6,096 bases of DNA from Synergistaceae bacterium. Its GTDB lineage: Bacteria; Synergistota; Synergistia; Synergistales; Aminobacteriaceae. The position numbers were made by a program, and so were the translations under genes. This document shows, in pieces, positions 1-5,373 of this stretch. The stretch lies in assembly GCA_009776565.1 (NCBI GenBank), contig WRNQ01000067.1:2679-8774 (forward strand). The letters are read 5' to 3'. Within the stretch, counting starts at the first letter, position 1. Each line of letters begins with the position of its first letter. The notes under the pieces are model-generated. The model saw only the letters and a list, made by a program, of their open reading frames with translations. It searched no databases and was not told where the DNA came from.

Positions 1-137
1 GACGGGCCTATTGCCAATACCGCTATCGAGCCTTTTTGAGGAAGCGCGGCAAACGCGGAAGAACTTATCACAAGCAGTGAACATAAAATTGCCGCAATGA
101 CCAGATATTTGAAAAGAGCATTGTTACTTTTCATCAT
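1..137 (-). CDS. Exported protein, N-terminal fragment (runs off left edge)
   Basis: Only the first 45 codons are in the window. The reading starts MMKSNNALFKYLVIAAIL and has a clear Sec signal peptide: basic start, hydrophobic core at about residues 8-27, and an AFA|A cleavage site near residue 30. The mature part begins ALPQKGSIAVLAIGP and is then cut by the window edge. A strand of the type IAVLxIG shortly after the signal peptide is seen in CsgG-, TolB-N- and FlgO-like proteins, but too little is visible to assign a family. The start overlaps the end of the preceding gene by 14 bp. Two adjacent ATGs (137 and 134) are possible starts. I see no good Shine-Dalgarno directly upstream, so translation is probably coupled to the upstream gene. 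It is the last visible gene of the minus-strand envelope operon. The existence and export of the protein are well supported; its function is unknown. Confidence 0.75.
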   Translation of the reverse strand, partial: MMKSNNALFKYLVIAAILCSLLVISSSAFAALPQKGSIAVLAIGP

Positions 138-702
138 TTTCATTTTCAATTTCAATGTCAATTTCTCCTTCCATCAATTTATCGAGAGGTATGTCAACCT
201 GCAAAAAGTAAAGACTATTCTTTATTTTTTCAGAATGAATCACAACCCCAGCAATATTTCCTGATATTTTATATCTTTTGCTGTTAAAATTTGTGTCATT
301 TAAAAGTTTTTGGCGCAAAATCAGAAGGTTCCGCCTGGCATCGGTTAATGCTGCTCTTCTGCCAAGCAACCTTCCCTGTGCCGTATCATCCGGAATACGA
401 CCTACTCCAGCCGCCGTTGCAATATTCTGATCCCATAATACACGCCCTGAGCTTTGCGTTCCGTAGAGCATCTGCATATCAGGCGCGCTAATATTCCTTT
501 CACCCGCAATAAGTTCAGGGACAACGACATATTCGGAAGAAAGGTATACTAATGCAAACGCAAACGATATACTGATAAATAGAATCAACATAGAGCTAAT
601 ATTGAAACCGTAGGGTTTCCTGTTTTCTCTTACAACATCTGTTTGATTTGCTTTTACTATGTCCAGGTTTTTACCATTATTAACGTGTCTAATTATCATC
701 AC
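124..702 (-). CDS. Membrane-anchored LPP20/FlgP-like protein
   Basis: A 192-residue protein. Residues 1-35 are hydrophilic and probably cytoplasmic. Residues about 36-54 (SSMLILFISISFAFALVYL) form one transmembrane segment with no evident cleavage site, so it is likely a signal anchor. Residues about 90-177 resemble an LPP20-type domain: an alanine/glycine-rich strand (NIATAAGVGRIP), then a helix GRLLGRRAALTDARRNLL that matches the LARRGAIVDLQRNLL helix of the two secreted paralogs upstream, then alternating strands (GNIAGVVI, SLYFLQVDIPL). The tail (from residue 178) is strongly acidic. Start: GTG at 702 lies 8 nt after GAGGGA, while ATG at 699 lies 11 nt after it; both overlap the preceding gene's TGA, so translation is coupled. 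The fold assignment rests on the helix motif and is less sure than for the paralogs. Role inferred: envelope assembly together with the rest of the operon, but attached to the inner membrane. Confidence 0.8.
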   Translation of the reverse strand: MMIIRHVNNGKNLDIVKANQTDVVRENRKPYGFNISSMLILFISISFAFALVYLSSEYVVVPELIAGERNISAPDMQMLYGTQSSGRVLWDQNIATAAGVGRIPDDTAQGRLLGRRAALTDARRNLLILRQKLLNDTNFNSKRYKISGNIAGVVIHSEKIKNSLYFLQVDIPLDKLMEGEIDIEIENENDEK

Positions 703-1859
703 TTTCCGTTTCCCTCAACTAAACCTGAGGACAAGTCGTTTATCTCGTAGCCAAGGTCAGATAATATTGAAGCTATATCTTCCGCATTTTTATCGGACAC
801 AACATCCAGTTCCAGTTTTCTTTCCCTAAACAGTCTCTGATATACTCCTGTCACCCCGGATACCTCCTGAAGATTTTCCTTCAGCGCCCTCGCATCATTG
901 AATGATAAGTTCGATATCCTTACTTTTATTGTTCTTCCGGGTATCCCGCCGGCCGAACCGGATATTAAAGCATAAGCTATTTTATTGACAATGCTGTTAC
1001 TTGCCTTTTCCGCCGCTATCTTCAACCCCTTTATTGCTCCGTCCTCTGCCGAAACACCCTTGCTTCTCTCTTCGAACGTTTCCGATCCAAGCTGATACGC
1101 CGTACCCGACAGTACTGCTTTCAATTGAACGGTGCTTCTCACACCGTATATATTGACTCCCGATACTTTCTGAGTTGTAAACGCACTTCCATACGCCTTG
1201 CCATATATTAACACATCAGCTTGAAAATCCCTTGCTATCTGACGGTATGCTTCCGGGTCATTCTTCGCATAAACAGCGTTCAGATCAATATCTTGCAGCA
1301 TTGCCGCCTGAGCCGAATCGACAAGAAGATATCCGGCTTTCTCAAAAACTCTCATGACTTCGCTTTCAGTAGTTGAAAGGTACGAGTTTTTATCGGATAT
1401 TCTCTCATCTATCAACACCATCAAACGCGGATTTCCCAAAGCGTCAAGCACAGCAGGACCAAGTACCCCATCCAAGGCCGCCTGTCCCACCTGGCATATA
1501 GCCGTAATGTAAAGTATTCCGTCTTCTCCAGCCTTCTCACTTATTATATCAAATTTTTTTACTATACCTGTCGTTTGAGAGAAAACTTTGTCCTTCACTA
1601 CCTCATAATTGTTCATTTCGGTTATCCCCGTAACATAGGCGCCAAGAGCTTTCTCCAACGCATCTCTGTACGCCGATCGTTTGGCTTCTTCCCTGGCTTC
1701 ATTCATAGCTGCATTCACAATGGGCGCGAACCCTTCAGCTTCGACAGTTATAAGATCACCCTTCATCTGTACCGCACTGTATGCGGGCGCCCACGATAAG
1801 CTTACAGCAAAAAGCAAGGCAATAAACAACAAAATATATCTTTTTTTGGGCGTTTTCAT
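699..1859 (-). CDS. FlgT-like exported envelope protein
   Basis: A 386-residue protein with a Sec signal peptide (MKTPKKRY, hydrophobic core to about residue 23, cleavage near AYS|A at 28). Residues about 37-125 look like the FlgT N-terminal domain: VEAEGFAP, then a long alanine/arginine helix (EAREEAKRSAYRDALEKALG), YVTG, and a strand ending TTGIVKKFDIISE. Residues about 143-300 start with GNPRLMVLIDE and include DVLIYGKAYGS, resembling the CsgG/TolB-N-like middle domain of FlgT. Residues about 308-375 form a small alpha/beta domain (TIKVRISNLSFNDARALKE ... LELDVVSD). Total length is close to Vibrio FlgT. FlgT is a periplasmic protein of the flagellar H-ring; no flagellar gene is visible here, so a flagellar role is not shown. 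It lies 21 bp after the upstream gene and overlaps the next by 1-4 bp. Its TGA stop shows that TGA is a normal stop here. Weak Shine-Dalgarno (GTAGG). Confidence 0.88.
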   Translation of the reverse strand: MKTPKKRYILLFIALLFAVSLSWAPAYSAVQMKGDLITVEAEGFAPIVNAAMNEAREEAKRSAYRDALEKALGAYVTGITEMNNYEVVKDKVFSQTTGIVKKFDIISEKAGEDGILYITAICQVGQAALDGVLGPAVLDALGNPRLMVLIDERISDKNSYLSTTESEVMRVFEKAGYLLVDSAQAAMLQDIDLNAVYAKNDPEAYRQIARDFQADVLIYGKAYGSAFTTQKVSGVNIYGVRSTVQLKAVLSGTAYQLGSETFEERSKGVSAEDGAIKGLKIAAEKASNSIVNKIAYALISGSAGGIPGRTIKVRISNLSFNDARALKENLQEVSGVTGVYQRLFRERKLELDVVSDKNAEDIASILSDLGYEINDLSSGLVEGNGK

Positions 1860-1880
1860 GAATTTAGCCTACCATCTATA

Positions 1881-2729
1881 TTATTGTACTATTAATAATA
1901 CTTTACATTCCTTACGGAAATCGTAAGAGCTTCCGCGAACCATAGAAGCCGCAGAATTCGGAATAACTATATCAACATTACCGGTTGCCAGCCTGACTGC
2001 TTTTGTAGAGATTGGATTAGGCGCAACGTGTATCTCGCCCTTTGCATAGTTTATATTGTTATAATACGCGCACATGCCTGACTGCAGGTAAGAAGCCTCA
2101 TTAACGAACTCAATTCCGTAAACCGCCCTTCCGCTTTCATCAAACACTCTGAACGTCATTGCGGGAACAAGAGGAAGGTGCCTCACGTCAATTATTAATC
2201 CGGTATATTTAGCTGTTTTTTGAGGAGCAGGCTGTTTCTTTTCTGTCTCTATAATAACTTTATCAACTTGAATACTTGGAGTTACTATAGCGCGCACTTG
2301 AGCCAGCTTTATTCTTCCTGTTACTGTAAATGCTTCTCCATCCCACTCGCCGTCAAGAACTTCCACATTTTTGACGACTCCATTTACTTCAGTCCGGACT
2401 CTATCCTCCGCCATGAAATCATCCATAACAGTTCTTGAGTCTATTTGAACGCCGTTCAGGAATTCAAGCAGATTCCTTTGCAGGTCAACTATGGCGCCTC
2501 TTCTCGCCAAAGCTCTGGCCTGAGCTCCACTGGAACCTTTCGGCGCAACCGCCATACCTGTGGCCTCAATGTAATTCTGCGTCCAATCGACGAGTCCTCT
2601 TTCTTTTTTCGTCACCACAGAGTCCAGTTCATTTTGCGTCGCCATCGACTCCATTTCGGCTGCAAACGCAACCGCAAAACTGCAAATCAAAAACACTACC
2701 GTTAAAACAATTATGTTACTTTTCTTCAT
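1881..2729 (-). CDS. Secreted LPP20-domain protein with C-terminal domain
   Basis: A 282-residue protein. The signal peptide is MKKSNIIVLTVVFLICSFAV with AFA|A cleavage at 23. There is no lipobox cysteine at the cleavage site, so it is probably not a lipoprotein. Residues about 52-145 are an LPP20-type domain: YIEATGMAVAPKG, the conserved helix ARALARRGAIVDLQRNLLEF, then a beta-rich part ending WDGEAFTVTGRIKL. A linker rich in K, P and Q (about 155-173) leads to a second domain (174-282) with TGLIIDVRHLPLVPAMTF, FDESGRAVYG and, near the end, VDIVIPNSAA and KVLLIV. I recall this C-terminal module on other LPP20 proteins but know no function for it. The LPP20 part is nearly a copy of the next gene upstream (about 70 of 91 aligned residues identical by eye). 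ATG start with an AAGGGAG Shine-Dalgarno. Likely location: periplasm or outer-membrane associated. Confidence 0.92.
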   Translation of the reverse strand: MKKSNIIVLTVVFLICSFAVAFAAEMESMATQNELDSVVTKKERGLVDWTQNYIEATGMAVAPKGSSGAQARALARRGAIVDLQRNLLEFLNGVQIDSRTVMDDFMAEDRVRTEVNGVVKNVEVLDGEWDGEAFTVTGRIKLAQVRAIVTPSIQVDKVIIETEKKQPAPQKTAKYTGLIIDVRHLPLVPAMTFRVFDESGRAVYGIEFVNEASYLQSGMCAYYNNINYAKGEIHVAPNPISTKAVRLATGNVDIVIPNSAASMVRGSSYDFRKECKVLLIVQ

Positions 2730-2773
2730 TATGATACACTCCCTTGCTATTATGCACTTAATTTTTTTGTCTT

Positions 2774-3202
2774 TTATTTTTTGTACTTTTCAACTATCCC
2801 GATTATCTGAACAAGCTTTAACCTGCCTGTTACGGTATAAGCTTCTCCGTCCCATTCTCCTTTAAGAAGCTCGACATTTTTGATGGCGCCGCTGATTTCT
2901 GAGCGAACCCTGTCATCGGCCATAAATTCGTCCATAGTCGTTCTGGCGTCAATTTGAACTCCTTTTAGATATTCAAGCAAATTTCTTTGCAGGTCAACTA
3001 TAGCGCCTCTTCTTGCCAAAGCTCTCCCCTGAGCTCCTTGCATCCCTTTAGGCGCAACCGCCATACCGGTAGATTCAATATACTCCTCTGATAAACTAAA
3101 AATATCCTTCTCTTTTTCCACCGGAACAGGAGCTGCAAAAGCTATTGTTAAACCGCAAAGTAAAAACACGGTTGATAAAACTATTATATTTATCCTTTTC
3201 AA
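2774..3202 (-). CDS. Short secreted LPP20-domain protein
   Basis: A 142-residue protein and the first gene of the minus-strand operon. The signal peptide is MKRINIIVLSTVFLLCGLTI with AFA|A cleavage at 23. The mature protein is one LPP20-type domain (about 40-135), with YIESTGMAVAPKG, the helix ALARRGAIVDLQRNLLEYLK, DEFMADDRVRSE and GEWDGEAYTVTGRLKL. It stops where its paralog downstream continues into a linker and a second domain. The start codon is TTG: an in-frame TGA lies nine codons upstream with no ATG or GTG between, and the signal peptide begins exactly at this TTG. A GGGGGA sequence ends 6 nt before it. The paralog follows after 44 bp. Homologues such as Helicobacter Lpp20 and Vibrio FlgP are surface or flagellum-associated outer-membrane proteins, but unlike them this one has no lipobox cysteine. 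Exact role unknown. Confidence 0.92.
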   Translation of the reverse strand: MKRINIIVLSTVFLLCGLTIAFAAPVPVEKEKDIFSLSEEYIESTGMAVAPKGMQGAQGRALARRGAIVDLQRNLLEYLKGVQIDARTTMDEFMADDRVRSEISGAIKNVELLKGEWDGEAYTVTGRLKLVQIIGIVEKYKK

Positions 3203-3272
3203 TTTAATTCCCCCACTTAATCAAAATATAAATAAAAATAAAACCCTTAATAAAAATTAAACCATTCAACAT

Positions 3273-3300
3273 AAAATATTTAATTTCATCATTTCCTCAA
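3273..3300 (-). promoter_or_regulatory. Candidate promoter of the envelope operon
   Basis: On the minus strand a TTGAGG box (3300-3295) is followed after 16 nt by TATTTT (3278-3273), each matching the sigma-70 consensus at 4 of 6 positions. It lies about 70 bp before the TTG start of the first operon gene. The region is so AT-rich that such matches arise easily by chance, so this is a guess at the position. Some promoter must lie in 3203-3330, because the operon's first gene begins there. Confidence 0.3.
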
Positions 3301-3312
3301 ATAGTATTTGAA

Positions 3313-3341
3313 TTGTTAAATTAAAAAAAATGTGATATCCT
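3313..3341 (+). promoter_or_regulatory. Candidate promoter of the permease leader
   Basis: TTGTTA (3313-3318), a 17-nt spacer and TATCCT (3336-3341), with TGA immediately before the -10 box as in extended -10 promoters. Transcription would start near 3348, about 30 nt before the leader ORF and about 205 nt before the permease start. An alternative -10, TATAAC (3357-3362), has no convincing -35 box. Pattern match only. Confidence 0.4.
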
Positions 3342-3377
3342 TCCGTAAACATAAATTATAACAAGTTCGGAGGAAAA

Positions 3378-3512
3378 ATGGAATTAAAGCAGCTGGTAAT
3401 TTTCTTGCGTGTCATTTCTGAGTCTCCCTTTCTTATTATTTTTTTTGTTTCTTTCTCCTATATTTTTACATCAAAATTATGGAGAAAATTTGTTAAAACC
3501 GTCGCTTTTTAA
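3378..3512 (+). CDS. 44-codon leader ORF upstream of the permease
   Basis: ATG at 3378 follows a GGAGG (3369-3373) at a short spacing of 4 nt and opens a 44-codon frame beginning MELKQLVIFLRVISESPF, then a run rich in Phe, Ile, Ser and Tyr, ending KFVKTVAF with TAA at 3510-3512. The second half is encoded by a T-rich stretch that includes eight consecutive Ts (3439-3446). The stop codon falls in the loop and right arm of the terminator hairpin just before the permease. This arrangement suggests a leader peptide whose translation controls readthrough, as for E. coli pyrL upstream of pyrBI. An alternative is that the opening residues, which resemble the start of LysR-type regulators (MELKQL..F), are the remnant of a decayed regulator gene. 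The peptide may have no function of its own. Confidence 0.45.
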   Translation: MELKQLVIFLRVISESPFLIIFFVSFSYIFTSKLWRKFVKTVAF

Positions 3513-3526
3513 AGCGGCGTTTTTTT
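3500..3526 (+). terminator. Intrinsic terminator or attenuator before the permease
   Basis: CGTCGCTT (3500-3507) pairs with AAGCGGCG (3512-3519) around a TTTA loop, an 8-bp GC-rich stem with one G-U pair, followed directly by seven Ts (3520-3526). This is a textbook Rho-independent terminator. It lies 11 nt before the permease Shine-Dalgarno and downstream of the candidate promoter, so it should reduce permease transcription unless prevented. Its left arm lies inside the leader ORF, so a ribosome near the leader stop codon would cover it. Confidence 0.8.
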
Positions 3527-3537
3527 ATTTTAATTTT

Positions 3538-3543
3538 AGGAGG
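3538..3543 (+). promoter_or_regulatory. Ribosome binding site of the permease
   Basis: A full AGGAGG lies 9 nt before the ATG at 3553. It fixes that ATG as the start and argues against the longer open frame, which begins with a GTG at 3409 and would add 48 hydrophobic residues encoded by the leader and terminator. Confidence 0.9.
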
Positions 3544-3552
3544 TTATTATAT

Positions 3553-4941
3553 ATGGCAAAAAAAATCCTGTATAGAATCGAAGATACACCGTCTTTTCCC
3601 ATAATGGTATTGGCGGGCGCCCAGCATGTCTTAACCCTGTTTGGCGCTACTACTCTTGTACCTTTAATTTTCGGTCCTGCCATGGGCATGGATAAGCTCG
3701 AAACAGGTTTGCTTATTTCTTGCGTTTACCTGGCGATGGGAATCAGCACTCTTATTCAGACTCATCCGAAGCTTGGATCAGGGTTGCCAATAGTGCAAGG
3801 ATCAAGCTTCAGCTTTATTCCTCCGGTGATGACAATAATAGGGGTGTATCATGCACAGGGACCGGATGTGATTATGCAATATCTTGGAGGCGCCCTTATT
3901 GTTGGGGGGGTAATTCTTGCGCTTCTTGGCTATTCCGGTATTATTGGTCATATCCGGAAATATATAACTCCTGTAGTAATAGGCCCAACGATAATGGCGA
4001 TAGGTTTTTCTCTCGCTCCAACCGCTGTTGACGCGGCATCCGGCTATTGGCCTGTGTCGCTCATGGTATTTGTGCTGATAATATTTTTTAGCCTCATAAG
4101 CAAAAATAAATACGCCAATATTTTCGCAATACTATCAGCAGTAATAGTGACTTATTTAGTTTGTTTCGGACTTTCAATATCCGGCGTTTTTAGTGAAACG
4201 CATCCGGCTTATATTAACCTTGACGTTGTAAAGGAAGCGACATGGCTCCGGGAATTCAGGACTATAGCATGGGGATGGGGAATACCAAAATTCAGCGCTC
4301 TCGCAATAGGCGCTATGCTTGCCGGATTCTTTGCCGTCATGATTGAATCTATTGGAGACTATCACTCATGTTCTTATTCATGCGGAGCAGACGATCCGGA
4401 CGAGAAAACAATAGCGCGCGGTATAGGAGCTGAAGGGCTTTGCTGCGCTCTTTCCGGCGGTGTTTTCGGAGGAATCGGAACCACTTCATACACTGAAAAT
4501 ATCGGGCTTATAAACATGACGGGAGTTGCTTCAAGAAACGTTGTCCGTACAGGCGCCGTCTTGCTCATAATAATGAGTTTTGTCGGGAAACTTGGAGCGC
4601 TGATAGCAACGATGCCGGGCGCAATTATCGGAGGCGCTTATATAGCCTTATTTGGAACAATTGGCGCCCTGGGAATCCAAGTGCTTATGAGGGCGGATAT
4701 GAGCAGCCAGAGGAATATACTGATAGTTGGCTTTGCGTTCCTGATGTCTCAGGGGCTTCCGGGTTGGGTCGACGCGAATAAAGCCCTGTTTATGCCCGAA
4801 GGCGCAAGCACAATTATTACCACCATCGGAGGAATGATATGGGCGCTGCTAAAAACGCAAATGGCAGTAGCCGGGCTTTGTGCCGCCCTCTGTGATAATC
4901 TTGTCCCGGGAACCCCTGAAGAACGCGGAATAAAAACGTAG
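3553..4941 (+). CDS. uraA: NCS2-family uracil/xanthine permease
   Basis: A 462-residue polytopic membrane protein of the nucleobase-cation symporter-2 (NAT) family. The family imports uracil, xanthine or related bases with protons. Visible hallmarks: AGAQHVLTLFGATTLVPL in the first membrane segment with the QH pair at 24-25; GLPIVQGSSFSFIP at 78-90; ESIGDY with Glu265, equivalent to a substrate-binding Glu of UraA; and the NAT signature ENIGLINMTG at 315-324 with Glu315. About 14 membrane segments are expected, and the length is normal for the family. The Glu in the signature is UraA-like, whereas MTGVASR resembles xanthine transporters, so the substrate is not settled; the symbol is given by family only. 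The start is set by a strong Shine-Dalgarno. It stands alone on the plus strand, divergent from the envelope operon, behind a probable attenuator. Confidence 0.93.
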   Translation: MAKKILYRIEDTPSFPIMVLAGAQHVLTLFGATTLVPLIFGPAMGMDKLETGLLISCVYLAMGISTLIQTHPKLGSGLPIVQGSSFSFIPPVMTIIGVYHAQGPDVIMQYLGGALIVGGVILALLGYSGIIGHIRKYITPVVIGPTIMAIGFSLAPTAVDAASGYWPVSLMVFVLIIFFSLISKNKYANIFAILSAVIVTYLVCFGLSISGVFSETHPAYINLDVVKEATWLREFRTIAWGWGIPKFSALAIGAMLAGFFAVMIESIGDYHSCSYSCGADDPDEKTIARGIGAEGLCCALSGGVFGGIGTTSYTENIGLINMTGVASRNVVRTGAVLLIIMSFVGKLGALIATMPGAIIGGAYIALFGTIGALGIQVLMRADMSSQRNILIVGFAFLMSQGLPGWVDANKALFMPEGASTIITTIGGMIWALLKTQMAVAGLCAALCDNLVPGTPEERGIKT

Positions 4942-4962
4942 GGACAGACCTGCGCGTCAACG
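4939..4962 (+). repeat. Degenerate repeat, copy 1, overlapping the permease stop
   Basis: The pattern TAGGG, 6 nt, CTGCG, 4 nt, AACG recurs at 5293-5316 as TAGGG, 7 nt, CTGCG, 3 nt, AACG. The TAG stop of the permease is the first triplet of this copy. Similar short GC-rich elements of the type TAGGG...CTGCGTGT occur between genes in many environmental genomes as far as I recall. Match is by eye. Confidence 0.4.
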
Positions 4963-4975
4963 TCACTTTGATAAG

Positions 4976-4993
4976 AATAAAAGCAAAAGCAAA
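4976..4993 (+). repeat. Short AAAAGC repeat, left copy
   Basis: An 18-nt stretch, AATAAAAGCAAAAGCAAA, is identical to 6025-6042, where the same hexamer runs on for more than 11 units. The two stretches bracket the decayed nuclease block as direct repeats about 1.05 kb apart. Confidence 0.7.
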
Positions 4994-5023
4994 GAAATCT
5001 CTCACAGAGGCGAGAGAGGACAC

Positions 5024-5065
5024 AGAGAGGAGAAAGAGAGGGGAAAGAGAGGAGAAAGAAAGAGG
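5024..5065 (+). other. 42-nt uninterrupted polypurine tract
   Basis: Only A and G occur on the plus strand from 5024 to 5065, built from units such as AGAGAGG, GAAAGAG and GAGAAAG. The flanking bases (from about 5006) are also purine-rich, with a CACAGAGG-type pattern. The tract is non-coding as far as I can tell. Such mirror-like purine runs can adopt triplex structure under supercoiling and are prone to slippage. Confidence 0.75.
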
Positions 5066-5131
5066 CGGGCCGTCCGATTTTCTAAATGATGGTTTTGCGG
5101 GACACCGTGGATGCCGTCCAAAGTGTGTTAC

Positions 5132-5157
5132 GTGGGATGATATCAAGATCGTCCCAC
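5132..5157 (+). terminator. Strong hairpin, possible terminator
   Basis: GTGGGATGAT (5132-5141) pairs with ATCGTCCCAC (5148-5157) over 10 bp with one G-U pair and a 6-nt loop, followed by ATATTTTT. It could end transcripts from the permease, although it lies about 190 bp past that gene. The T-run is broken and short, so efficiency is uncertain. Confidence 0.45.
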
Positions 5158-5271
5158 ATATTTTTGATATTCGTGCAAGTTTATGATTTAATACTGGCGT
5201 TAAAATCAAATCGGAGGTGGCTACTTGGCGTTACCTGTTGGACTTTATCTATGAACAGCGGCGCCGTGCGT

Positions 5272-5325
5272 GTGTAACGCCCCTGAGCATTGTAGGGGAG
5301 GCAACTGCGTGTAACGCCCCTGAGC
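5272..5325 (+). repeat. Two 17-nt direct repeats with an internal inverted element
   Basis: GTGTAACGCCCCTGAGC occurs exactly at 5272-5288 and again at 5309-5325. Between them AGGGG (5294-5298) can pair with CCCCT of either copy (5280-5284 or 5317-5321), so two alternative hairpins are possible. The interval also contains copy 2 of the TAGGG-CTGCG-AACG pattern (5293-5316). This looks like a small intergenic structured repeat element just upstream of the nuclease remnant. Confidence 0.6.
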
Positions 5326-5373
5326 GCGTGCGCGACCAGCTTACCGGAAAGATCCCGTTAGAGGTCGCCCGTT

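Larger units (their letters stand above)
4942..5373 (+). other. Intergenic accessory region without a recognised gene
   Basis: Between the permease and the nuclease remnant I find no credible gene on either strand. Open frames exist (for example 4968-5186 and 5217-5465 on plus, 4817-5209 on minus), but they translate low-complexity purine-rich DNA, have no family match, or are continuous only with the pseudogene. Contents from left to right are a degenerate repeat, a short AAAAGC repeat, a polypurine tract, a strong hairpin at 5132-5157, an imperfect hairpin at 5184-5208 (TGATTTAA against TTAAAATCA) and a repeat cluster at 5272-5325. A GGAGG at 5213-5217 precedes possible GTG or TTG starts but leads to no recognisable protein. 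Confidence 0.6.

Noticed and set aside
3409..3552. Longer open frame giving the permease 48 extra N-terminal residues
   Set aside because: It starts with a GTG lacking a Shine-Dalgarno and translates the T-rich leader and terminator, whereas the ATG at 3553 has a perfect AGGAGG and gives a normal NCS2 N-terminus.
3342..3552. Purine or PreQ1 riboswitch, or PyrR-binding loop, in the permease leader
   Set aside because: I do not see the conserved junction or loop sequences of these elements; the leader is instead an ORF, a T-rich tract and a terminator.
4817..5209. Minus-strand ORF of 130 codons
   Set aside because: It spans the end of the permease and the complement of the purine tract, giving low-complexity residues; it is a shadow frame.
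4968..5277. Small plus-strand ORFs at 4968-5186 and 5086-5277
   Set aside because: They overlap each other in different frames and translate the purine tract and a hairpin; no recognisable protein or consistent start signal.
5272..5325. CRISPR array from the two 17-nt direct repeats
   Set aside because: Only two copies, too short, with a 20-nt gap that is itself part of a repeat element, and no cas genes.
5217..5373. N-terminal part of an intact nuclease starting at GTG 5217
   Set aside because: The residues encoded before about 5374 do not resemble the family and cross the 17-nt repeats; the better N-terminal match, FINPDLRKL, lies in a different frame.
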